From Sphingomonadales bacterium Ga0077559 (GTDB lineage: Bacteria; Pseudomonadota; Alphaproteobacteria; Sphingomonadales; Sphingomonadaceae): a stretch of DNA of 64,000 nt. Both the position numbers and the translations under genes were made by a program. The notes beneath the pieces were generated by a model that saw nothing but the letters and a program-made list of their open reading frames with translations, made no database searches and had not been told where the DNA came from. The DNA is taken from positions 62,001 through 126,000 of the forward strand of contig LNFK01000075.1 in assembly GCA_001464315.1 (NCBI GenBank). Reading direction: 5' to 3'. This document shows positions 51,284 through 59,000 of the stretch, piece by piece (position 1 is the stretch's first letter; every line of letters begins with the position of its first letter).

Positions 51284-52809
51284 TGGGCCACCCCGTCGTC
51301 CACGCCGCCGCGAACCCCGACAAGCCCGCAGTCATCATGGCGGGTTCGGGCGAAGTCGTGACGTACAAGCAACTCGACGAGCGCTCGAACCAAAGCGCGC
51401 ATCTGTTCCGCTCACTAGGGCTCGAACAAGGCGACACCGTTGCCTTCTGCCTCGAAAACCGCGCAGAGTTTTTCGACCTCGTGTGGGGCGCGCAGCGAGC
51501 CGGGTTGATTTACGTCGCAATCAGTTGCCGGCTGACAGCACCCGAGATGGATTATATCCTGAACGACAGCGGATCGAAGGCGCTGTTCGCATCACCTTAT
51601 TTAGGCGCGACGCTCGACCAGCTTCAAAGTCCGGTGAAGCGGTATATCCTTGGCGGTGAACATGCCGGTTGGGAGTCTTACGAAGCCGCGGTTGCGCAAA
51701 TGCCGGTCACACCCATCGCTGACCAGCGCGCAGGCACCGATATGCTCTACAGTTCGGGCACAACTGGCCAACCAAAAGGCGTCCGCTTTCCGCTGCCCGA
51801 GGATCCAGACATCGCCGGAGCAAACGCGCTATCGGGCCTCGCGATGATGGCGTTCAAATTTTCCGGCAACAGCATCTATCTCTCGCCTGCGCCGCTCTAT
51901 CACGCAGCACCTTTGCGTTGGTGCATCGCCGTTCACCGCCTGGGCGGCACCGTGGTAGTTATGGAGAAATTCGATCCCGAAGCCGCCTTGGCTGCGATCG
52001 AAAAATACAAGATCACCGCCAGCCAGTGGGTGCCCACGCATTTCGCGCGGATGCTGAAATTACCCCAAGACGTCCGCAACAAATATGATGTGACGACCCT
52101 AGAAACCGCCGTTCATGCCGCAGCACCCTGCCCGGTGCCGATCAAGGAAGCGATGATCGCATGGTGGGGGCCAGTTCTGCGTGAATATTATGCCGGGACC
52201 GAAGGCCAAGGGATTACCTTCATTTCGAGCGAAGAATGGCTAACCCACAAAGGCTCGGTCGGGCGGCCGCTCAACGCCGTCATGCATATCTGCGACGAGA
52301 ATGGCGACGATGTTCCGGTTGGGCAGGAAGGCACGGTGTTTTTCGAAAGTGCCGCTAGCTTCAGCTACCATAACGACCCCGAAAAAACCAAAAGTGCCAC
52401 CAACAAGCATGGCTGGACCACTTTGGGCGATGTCGGGCGATTGGACGATGAGGGCTATCTCTACCTTACCGACCGCAAGAGTTTCATGATCATTTCGGGC
52501 GGAGTGAACATCTATCCGCAGGAGATCGAAAACCATCTGGTCACGCATCCCAAAGTGCGCGATGTCGCAGTAATTGGAGGGCCTCACGATGAGATGGGCG
52601 AAGAAGTGATTGCCGTCGTGCAGCCGCTCGACATGGCTGATGCTGGCGAGGCACTGCGTGACGAGCTCACCGCATATGCGCGCGAAAAGCTGTCGGGCGT
52701 TAAAATCCCGCGCCGTATCGATTTCCGCGACGAGTTGCCACGTCATGACACCGGCAAGCTCTACAAACGCCTTCTGCGCGATGAATATTGGGCGAAACAC
52801 AAAGCCTAG
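51283..52809 (+). CDS. Acyl-CoA synthetase (AMP-forming ligase)
   Basis: The 508-residue ANL-superfamily enzyme has the AMP-binding P-loop DMLYSSGTTGQPKGVRFPLP (residues 152-175), the A5 motif YYAGTEGQGITF and the A8 hinge LYLTDRKSFMIISGGVNIYP. C-terminal KLYKRLLRDEYW carries the catalytic lysine. It activates a carboxylic acid to its CoA thioester, feeding the dehydrogenase and hydratase upstream. Substrate specificity is not readable. It starts at the stop of the hydratase gene (TAATG). Confidence 0.92.
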   Translation: MGHPVVHAAANPDKPAVIMAGSGEVVTYKQLDERSNQSAHLFRSLGLEQGDTVAFCLENRAEFFDLVWGAQRAGLIYVAISCRLTAPEMDYILNDSGSKALFASPYLGATLDQLQSPVKRYILGGEHAGWESYEAAVAQMPVTPIADQRAGTDMLYSSGTTGQPKGVRFPLPEDPDIAGANALSGLAMMAFKFSGNSIYLSPAPLYHAAPLRWCIAVHRLGGTVVVMEKFDPEAALAAIEKYKITASQWVPTHFARMLKLPQDVRNKYDVTTLETAVHAAAPCPVPIKEAMIAWWGPVLREYYAGTEGQGITFISSEEWLTHKGSVGRPLNAVMHICDENGDDVPVGQEGTVFFESAASFSYHNDPEKTKSATNKHGWTTLGDVGRLDDEGYLYLTDRKSFMIISGGVNIYPQEIENHLVTHPKVRDVAVIGGPHDEMGEEVIAVVQPLDMADAGEALRDELTAYAREKLSGVKIPRRIDFRDELPRHDTGKLYKRLLRDEYWAKHKA

Positions 52810-52844
52810 GCTATGATGTCTAAAGACTCACAAGGAGAATTAGG

Positions 52845-54266
52845 ATGACAACGCAATACAAGAATCTGATCAACGGCGAACTTGTCGCGGGCGACAATTG
52901 GATCGATGTCGTCAATCCGGCGACCGAACAAGTCATCGGCCAGGTGCCCGATTGCGGCCAGGCTGAACTCGACGCCGCAGTTGCCGCCGCGCGTGCGGCT
53001 TTCCCGAAATGGAAGAAAACCAGCGTTGAAGAACGCCGTGCCTGTTTTGCCAAAATGGCCGATGCGATCAAGGCGAACAGCGATGAGCTGATGCGCTTGC
53101 TGACGTCGGAACAAGGCAAACCACATATGCAGGCTGGCAGCGAAATCGCGGGATGCGTCGGCATGAGCCGCGCGCTTTCGACGCTCAGTCTGGAAGAAAC
53201 AATCAGCGAAGATAGCGACAAACGCCTCAGCCGCACCCGCCGCGTTCCCGTTGGTGTGGTCGGCGGCATCGTGCCGTGGAACTTCCCAGTGCTGATGGCT
53301 GTGCAGAAAATCGTGCCTGCTTTACTCTCGGGCTGCACGATGGTGCTCAAGCCTTCGCCGTTCACTCCGCTCGCGACTTTGCGCATGGCCGAACTAATTG
53401 CGGGCGTATTTCCGCCTGGCGTGCTGAATGTCATTACCGGCGGCGATGCATTAGGGCCAATGCTCACCGGGCATCCGGACATCGACAAGATCACCTTCAC
53501 AGGATCGACCGCGACCGGCAAACGCGTGATGGAATCGGCGTCGAAGGACCTGAAGCGGATCACGCTTGAACTGGGCGGCAATGACGCAGCGATCGTGTTG
53601 CCTGATGCCGATGTCTCCAAGGTCGCCGAAAAGCTGTTCTGGGCAAGCTTCTACAATGCGGGCCAGGTCTGCATCGCGGCCAAACGCATTTACATCCACG
53701 AAGATATCTATGACGAATTGTCAGCCGCGATTGCCGCTTATGCGGGCGCAGTGAAGGTCGGCGACGGCGCCGAACAGGGAACCGCGATTGGGCCAATCCA
53801 GAACAAGCAGCAATATAATCGCGTGCTTGAGCTGATCGCGGATGCCAAGGACAAGGGCTATAAATTCCTTGTCGGCGGTGATCATGATCCATCGATCCCC
53901 GGCTATTTTGTGCCGGTAACGGTGCTCGATAATCCGCCCGAAGATGCGCGGATTGTGGCTGAAGAGCAGTTCGGCCCGGTCATGCCGCTGATGAAATTCT
54001 CGACCGTTGATGAAGTTATCAGCCGCGCAAACGCGTCGGATTACGGCCTTGCCGGTTCGATATGGACGAGCAATCCCGAAGGTGCAGTTGAAATCGCCGA
54101 GCAGCTCGAAACCGGCACCGTCTGGATCAATGAATCGATGCACTTGGCACCGAATGCGCCATTTGCCGGACACAAGCAGTCGGGCTTTGGCGCTGAACTG
54201 GGCGAAGAAGGCTTGCTCGAATTCACCTATCCGCAGGTGATCACGATCGCGCGCGAGGCGGCTTAA
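52845..54266 (+). CDS. NAD(P)-dependent aldehyde dehydrogenase
   Basis: The 473-residue enzyme has VGVVGGIVPWNFPVLMAVQ (substrate region), TFTGSTATGKRVMESASKDL, the catalytic glutamate region LELGGNDAAIVLPDADVSK and the catalytic cysteine in YNAGQVCIAAKRIYIH. It turns an aldehyde into an acid, which the neighbouring ligase could then activate. AAGGAG precedes the ATG at 52845. It closes the first transcription unit; a strong hairpin follows 7 bp past its stop. Confidence 0.93.
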   Translation: MTTQYKNLINGELVAGDNWIDVVNPATEQVIGQVPDCGQAELDAAVAAARAAFPKWKKTSVEERRACFAKMADAIKANSDELMRLLTSEQGKPHMQAGSEIAGCVGMSRALSTLSLEETISEDSDKRLSRTRRVPVGVVGGIVPWNFPVLMAVQKIVPALLSGCTMVLKPSPFTPLATLRMAELIAGVFPPGVLNVITGGDALGPMLTGHPDIDKITFTGSTATGKRVMESASKDLKRITLELGGNDAAIVLPDADVSKVAEKLFWASFYNAGQVCIAAKRIYIHEDIYDELSAAIAAYAGAVKVGDGAEQGTAIGPIQNKQQYNRVLELIADAKDKGYKFLVGGDHDPSIPGYFVPVTVLDNPPEDARIVAEEQFGPVMPLMKFSTVDEVISRANASDYGLAGSIWTSNPEGAVEIAEQLETGTVWINESMHLAPNAPFAGHKQSGFGAELGEEGLLEFTYPQVITIAREAA

Positions 54267-54273
54267 GCTAAAG

Positions 54274-54296
54274 CCCCTCTCCCGTCGGGAGAGGGG
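54274..54296 (+). terminator. Hairpin after the aldehyde dehydrogenase gene
   Basis: A perfect 10-bp stem (CCCCTCTCCC / GGGAGAGGGG) with a 3-nt loop, 7 bp past the stop. It lacks a downstream T-run, so it may be a weaker terminator or a palindrome of the sort repeated in sphingomonad genomes. It separates the two transcription units of the cluster. Confidence 0.55.
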
Positions 54297-54325
54297 AAGT
54301 TGCCCTTGACTCTCCACCTTCAAAG

Positions 54326-54343
54326 TTTAATCGTACGATTAAA
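54326..54343. promoter_or_regulatory. TetR-type operator, copy 2 (perfect palindrome)
   Basis: TTTAATCGTACGATTAAA is a perfect 18-bp palindrome, 23 bp upstream of the thiolase start. The copy at 49242-49259 differs at three positions. The two sites flank the first operon and are the likely targets of the TetR protein at the end of the second. Confidence 0.7.
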
Positions 54344-54366
54344 TTTCGATATTCAGGAGAACAAAA

Positions 54367-55536
54367 ATGGCAGATGCCTATATCGTCGACGCGGTGCGTA
54401 CCGCAGGAGGCCGTCGCGGCGGCAAGCTGGCTGGGGTGCATCCCGTTGATCTGGGCGCAGCCGTCCTTGATGCCATCGCCGACCGCAATGATTTCGATCC
54501 CGCAGCGATTGAAGACGTCATCATGGGATGCGTCATGATGGGAGGCGAGCAGGCGGGCGATGTCGGCCGCAATATCGTTCTGGCGTCCAAACTGCCCAAC
54601 TCGATTCCCTCGGTCAGCATAGACCGGCAATGCGGATCGTCTCAGCAATCGATGATGTTCGCGGCGCAAGGCGTTATGTCGGGCACTCAGGACATCGTTC
54701 TTGCGGCGGGAATCGAGAGCATGACTCGCGTGCCGATGGGTTCGACCTCGATGCTGTTCAAGAAAGAAGGCCTCGGTACATATAAGAGCCCGCGTCTGGA
54801 GGAAGCCTATCCGGGCATCATGTTCAGCCAGTTCATGGGCGCTGAAATGCTCGTGAAGAAGCACGGCTTCAGCCGCGAAGACCTCGACCAGTTCGCGCTT
54901 GAATCCCACCAGAAGGCGATTGCGGCCACTCAAGGCGGCTTGTTTGCAAATGAAATCGTCGGCGTCGAAGTTGAGACTCCTGAGGGCCATATCATCCACG
55001 ACAGCGACGAAGGCATCCGGTATGATGCGACCTTTGAGAGCCTGTCGGGCGTCAAATTACTGCAGGAAGGTGGCTCGATTACGGCCGCCAATGCCAGCCA
55101 GATTTGCGACGGCTCATCGGCGGTCCTGATCGTTTCGGAAAGGGCGCTCAAGGAACACGGCCTCACTCCGCGCGCGCGGATTGTGAACCTGACCGTGACT
55201 GCTGGCGACCCCGTCATCATGCTAGAGGAACCCTTGTTCGCAACCGACCGCGCATTTCAGCGTTCGGGCATGAAGATAGGGGATATCGACCTGTACGAAG
55301 TAAACGAAGCCTTCGCGCCGGTACCTTTGGCTTGGCTTAAGCATGTCGGCGGCGACCGGTCCAAGATCAACGTGCACGGCGGCGCGATTGCCTTGGGCCA
55401 CCCGCTTGGCGCGTCGGGCACGAAGTTGATGGCGACATTGCTCAACGCACTCGAAGCACGCGGCGGCAAATACGGGCTGCAGACAATGTGCGAAGGCGGC
55501 GGACAGGCCAACGTGACGATTATCGAGCGCGTTTGA
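54367..55536 (+). CDS. Acetyl-CoA acyltransferase (thiolase)
   Basis: The 389-residue thiolase has all three catalytic regions: the nucleophile cysteine in SIDRQCGSSQQSMMFAAQGV, the histidine in GGAIALGHPLGASGTKLM and the second cysteine near the end in TMCEGGGQANVTII. It either cleaves a 3-ketoacyl-CoA or condenses two acyl-CoA units; in a catabolic cluster cleavage is likely. It opens the second operon behind a palindrome. A reasonable ribosome binding site (CAGGAG) precedes the start. Confidence 0.94.
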   Translation: MADAYIVDAVRTAGGRRGGKLAGVHPVDLGAAVLDAIADRNDFDPAAIEDVIMGCVMMGGEQAGDVGRNIVLASKLPNSIPSVSIDRQCGSSQQSMMFAAQGVMSGTQDIVLAAGIESMTRVPMGSTSMLFKKEGLGTYKSPRLEEAYPGIMFSQFMGAEMLVKKHGFSREDLDQFALESHQKAIAATQGGLFANEIVGVEVETPEGHIIHDSDEGIRYDATFESLSGVKLLQEGGSITAANASQICDGSSAVLIVSERALKEHGLTPRARIVNLTVTAGDPVIMLEEPLFATDRAFQRSGMKIGDIDLYEVNEAFAPVPLAWLKHVGGDRSKINVHGGAIALGHPLGASGTKLMATLLNALEARGGKYGLQTMCEGGGQANVTIIERV

Positions 55537-55567
55537 ACGCTCCCAATTCCAATATTAAGGACAAGAC

Positions 55568-56350
55568 ATGAAACTGGATTCCTCTATCGCAGCTGTCGTC
55601 ACCGGCGGTGCATCTGGCCTTGGCGAAGCAACTGCGCGAGCATTGGCTGCCAAGGGCGTAAAGGTCGCCTTGTTCGACCTGCAAGCCGAAAAGGGCGAAG
55701 CGGTTGCGGCTGAGATTGGCGGTATTTTCTGCGAGGTCAACGTCACCGACGACGATAGCGTCGATGCAGGTTTTGCAAAGGCACGCGCCGCGCATGGGCA
55801 GGAACGTATCCTTGTGAACTGCGCTGGAACCGGCAACGCAATCAAGACCGCTAGCCGTTCGAAAGAAGATGGCTCGATCAAGCATTTCCCGCTCGATGCA
55901 TTCAACCGCATCATCCAGATCAACCTCGTCGGCACCTTCCGCTGTATCGCCAAGTCGGCGGCTGGCATGCTGACGCTTGAGCCCATGGAAGATGGCGAAC
56001 GCGGGGCGATGGTCAACACCGCTTCAGTCGCGGCAGAAGATGGCCAGATGGGTCAGGCGGCTTATTCGGCATCGAAAGGTGGCGTAGTTGGCATGACCCT
56101 GCCCATCGCTCGCGACCTGATGAGCGAGGGCATCCGCGTCAACACGATCCTGCCGGGTATATTCAACACGCCATTGATGAATGGCGCGCCGCCGCAGGTG
56201 AAGGAAGCGCTTGCCGCGTCGGTGCCCTTCCCCAAACGCCTAGGCAACCCGGAAGAATATGCGATGGTCGCGTTGACGATGATCGAATGCGGCTATTTCA
56301 ACGGTGAAGATGTCCGCGTCGACGGTGCAATCCGTATGTCGCCGCGTTGA
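55568..56350 (+). CDS. SDR-family 3-hydroxyacyl-CoA dehydrogenase-like protein
   Basis: The 260-residue short-chain dehydrogenase has the Rossmann loop TGGASGLGEATARALAA (T-G-x3-G-x-G), the NAD-preferring DLQAEKGE after beta-2, NCAGTGNA and the catalytic AYSASKGGV (Y-x3-K) preceded by the serine in MVNTASVAAEDG. It resembles 3-hydroxyacyl-CoA dehydrogenase type 2 (HSD10). In this cluster it would oxidise the hydroxyacyl-CoA formed by the hydratase before thiolysis. It follows thiolase by 31 bp. Confidence 0.9.
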   Translation: MKLDSSIAAVVTGGASGLGEATARALAAKGVKVALFDLQAEKGEAVAAEIGGIFCEVNVTDDDSVDAGFAKARAAHGQERILVNCAGTGNAIKTASRSKEDGSIKHFPLDAFNRIIQINLVGTFRCIAKSAAGMLTLEPMEDGERGAMVNTASVAAEDGQMGQAAYSASKGGVVGMTLPIARDLMSEGIRVNTILPGIFNTPLMNGAPPQVKEALAASVPFPKRLGNPEEYAMVALTMIECGYFNGEDVRVDGAIRMSPR

Positions 56351-56354
56351 GGCA

Positions 56355-57227
56355 ATGACCGACTTCACCCAGATCCTGTATAATGTTGCCGACGGCATCG
56401 CAACGATCACGCTGCATCGTCCGGAGAAAATGAATGCCTTTACCAATGTGATGATGCGCGAATTGTGCAGCGCATTTGATCTGGTGGATGCCGATGACGA
56501 TGTGCGCGCGGTGATTGTCACGGGGTCGGGTGAGCGCGCTTTTTGCGCAGGTGCTGACCTCACGCCTGACGGCGGCGGCGAGGTTTTTGCAAGCGGCTCG
56601 GCGGTCGAAAGCCTGTCCGACGAGCGCGTGCGCGATTCGGGTGGCCGCCTGACGCTGCGGATTTTCCAGTGCAAAAAGCCTGTTATCGGGGCGATCAACG
56701 GTGCTGCCGTGGGCATCGGTGCCACCATGCAACTCCCGATGGATTTCCGCCTCGCAAGCGAAACCGCACGGTTCGGTTTTGTCTTTGCACGGCGCGGGAT
56801 TGTGCCTGAAGCCGCGTCGAGCTGGTTCCTGCCGCGTCTCGTCGGCATGCAGCAGGCGCTTGAATGGTGCATGACGGGACGGGTGTTCGACGCTGCCGAA
56901 GCTTTGCAGGGTGGCCTTGTCCGCTCGGTCCATGCGCCAGCCGATCTGCTGCCAGCGGCGCAAAAACTTGCGCGCGAGATCGCCGACAACACGGCCCCTG
57001 TTTCCATTGCCCTTACCCGCGCAATGCTGTGGCGATTGCCATCCGCTGATCACCCGATGGCCGCGCACCAGATCGACAGCCGTGCCGTCTATCGCCGCTC
57101 GCGCTCGGGCGACGCCACAGAAGGCATATCTAGCTTCCTCGAAAAGCGCACGCCTGCCTATCCCGACAAAGTTTCCACAGATTTGCCTGACTTCTTCCCT
57201 TGGTGGGATGAACCTGCTTATAAGTGA
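56355..57227 (+). CDS. Second enoyl-CoA hydratase family protein
   Basis: The 290-residue crotonase has VIVTGSGERAFCAGADLTPD (oxyanion hole) and GAINGAAVGIGATMQLPMDF, with the glutamate region RRGIVPEAASSWFLPRLVG. It starts at the ATG at 56355, four bases after the SDR stop and behind GAGG. The longer ORF start at 56304 overlaps SDR. It differs clearly from the first hydratase (252 aa). The cluster therefore has two hydratases, perhaps for two chain types or an isomerase step. Confidence 0.88.
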   Translation: MTDFTQILYNVADGIATITLHRPEKMNAFTNVMMRELCSAFDLVDADDDVRAVIVTGSGERAFCAGADLTPDGGGEVFASGSAVESLSDERVRDSGGRLTLRIFQCKKPVIGAINGAAVGIGATMQLPMDFRLASETARFGFVFARRGIVPEAASSWFLPRLVGMQQALEWCMTGRVFDAAEALQGGLVRSVHAPADLLPAAQKLAREIADNTAPVSIALTRAMLWRLPSADHPMAAHQIDSRAVYRRSRSGDATEGISSFLEKRTPAYPDKVSTDLPDFFPWWDEPAYK

Positions 57228-57249
57228 CGTTAGGGAAAAGGGGAATTAG

Positions 57250-57888
57250 ATGGCAACGACCGGACCAAAGCTCATAACCGACCCAATCGAAAACGCGAAT
57301 GCGCGCGATCAATTGATCGAGGCGGCGAGCCAGATCATGCGTGAGGGCGATACCATCGACCTGTCGTTGTCCGAGTTGTCGCTGCGCGCCGGTCTCAACA
57401 GCGCTTTGGTCAAATATTATTTCGGCAACAAAAACGGCCTTATGCTGGCTTTGCTCGACCGTGACATGGGTAACATCGTGCACAGTCTGGAGGCGCTGGT
57501 CGCCAAGGACATGCCGCCGCAGGAAAAGCTTCAGCTGCATATCGGCAAGGTCATCGATACCTATTATGCCTTCCCTTATCTCAACCGCCTGCTGATGCGC
57601 ACTGTCCGCGACAGCGCACCGGTGGAAGCCGCGCGGATTGCCGAACTCTATCTGCGTCCCATCGCCAAGGCATATGAAGACCTGATCAGCGAAGGCGTTA
57701 AGGCCGGCAAATTCCGCAAGATCGATCCGCAATTTTTCTATTTTACCGTCACAGGCGCTGCGGACCGGTTCTATTCATCGCGGCTGGTGCTGCGGCATTG
57801 CTATAATCAGGACGATTTCAACGAAAATATGCGCGACCGATATCGCGAGCATACCATCGAACTGATTATGCGGGGTTTACTCGTTTAG
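57250..57888 (+). CDS. TetR-family transcriptional regulator
   Basis: The 212-residue regulator has an N-terminal helix-turn-helix (NARDQLIEAASQIMREGDTI, LSLSELSLRAGLNSALVKYY, FGNKNGL) and a C-terminal ligand-binding helical domain. It is the last gene of the thiolase operon and probably senses an acyl-CoA made by the pathway. The palindrome at 54326-54343 and its sibling at 49242-49259 are the likely operators, giving autoregulation. No palindrome lies before its own start. Confidence 0.9.
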   Translation: MATTGPKLITDPIENANARDQLIEAASQIMREGDTIDLSLSELSLRAGLNSALVKYYFGNKNGLMLALLDRDMGNIVHSLEALVAKDMPPQEKLQLHIGKVIDTYYAFPYLNRLLMRTVRDSAPVEAARIAELYLRPIAKAYEDLISEGVKAGKFRKIDPQFFYFTVTGAADRFYSSRLVLRHCYNQDDFNENMRDRYREHTIELIMRGLLV

Positions 57889-57969
57889 CGGACGAAAAAT
57901 GCCTGCCAATTCATTTTAACATTGACCTAAATCTTAGAGGCTTAAGTGAAAGCCTGGTCAGGCGAACAG

Positions 57970-58899
57970 CTATCGTCGTTCGAAAGGTTTCAACCCTCGC
58001 CCGAGCCGGTTGCCACCAAGCGCAATCCGGTCGCCTGACCAATCCGCGAGAAACACCGTGTTGCGATCCACCCCGGGCGCAATGCTGGCTTCGTTGGCGC
58101 TGATCGACAGCCCCACGCTCGATTGCTGGCGGCCTTCCGGCGCGACGGTGATGAACGCACTGTAATTTTCTTTGCTCGCGCCCTGTACAAAAACATTGCG
58201 CGCAATCTGGCCGACCGCACCGTTCGGCAGGTCGATCATATAATTGGTTTCCTTGCCTCTTGTATCGTCGAACGCGCTGTCGGTCACCGAAATCCGCGTG
58301 GCGCGGCTTTTGACGTAATGGCCGCCATTGCCGCGTTCGAACCGGCTGTTGGTAACTCTGAGCGCGCCATAGCCGCCGATATATATACCATGTGCGCAGG
58401 CATAATCGCCATCGCAGCGGCCTAGACCGGAGAAGGTCGAGCGGTCGATGCTGATCGAGCCCGAGCGATCGTCGGCGGTCAAAATTCCCTGCTCGCTGTT
58501 GCGGAATATTGCGCGGGTGATCGTTAGGTCGCCTTTTTCGAGGCGAATGCCCGCTCCGTTGCGATCCTTCACGCGCATATTCTGAAAGATGATGCCGTCG
58601 ATGCTTGCCGCCCGCCCGCGCAGGACTAATGCCGCCTTGCCCTCACATGTTGCACCATCGAACACCGTCTGACCCGGCACAGAGGCACGAAATGCAATGA
58701 CGCCAGCCTGTTGCACCGCACATTGGCGATAGTTGCCGGGGGCTATGATAATCGTGCCTTCGCCTTCGCCAATGGCATCGACAGCCTGTTGCAAGCTGCC
58801 ATAGCCGCGCCCGGTTTCGGCGCTCTGGAACGGGGTAGCATTTTGCGCGGTCGCCGCGGTAGACAACAGCATAACAAGAATGAGGGCAGTTTTCGTCAT
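57970..58899 (-). CDS. Secreted right-handed beta-helix repeat protein
   Basis: The 309-residue protein has a signal peptide (MTKTALILVMLLSTAATAQN). The rest is a series of short repeats typical of pectate-lyase-like beta-helices (FQNMRVKDRNGAGIRLEKGD, ITRAIFRNSEQGILTADDRS, SISIDRSTFSGLG). Such folds occur in polysaccharide lyases and epimerases and in structural proteins. No catalytic set was assigned, so I give no enzyme name. It stands alone between the TetR gene and the methionine synthase operon, opposite in strand to the first. Confidence 0.78.
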   Translation of the reverse strand: MTKTALILVMLLSTAATAQNATPFQSAETGRGYGSLQQAVDAIGEGEGTIIIAPGNYRQCAVQQAGVIAFRASVPGQTVFDGATCEGKAALVLRGRAASIDGIIFQNMRVKDRNGAGIRLEKGDLTITRAIFRNSEQGILTADDRSGSISIDRSTFSGLGRCDGDYACAHGIYIGGYGALRVTNSRFERGNGGHYVKSRATRISVTDSAFDDTRGKETNYMIDLPNGAVGQIARNVFVQGASKENYSAFITVAPEGRQQSSVGLSISANEASIAPGVDRNTVFLADWSGDRIALGGNRLGRGLKPFERR

Positions 58900-58975
58900 G
58901 GCAGTGGCTCCTGAATCAGCCGTAACGCTAACCTGCCCAACATATCCAGCCGATTAACCAAGGCAGGAAAACGCC

Positions 58976-58990
58976 GTCCCTTTGAGGGAC
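58976..58990 (-). terminator. Possible terminator after the methionine operon
   Basis: GTCCC and GGGAC form a short 5-bp stem around TTTGA. It lies just past the metH stop at 59001 and is followed on the minus strand by GGCGTTTT. The stem is short, so this is a weak call. Confidence 0.3.
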
Positions 58991-59000
58991 AGCATTAGGC

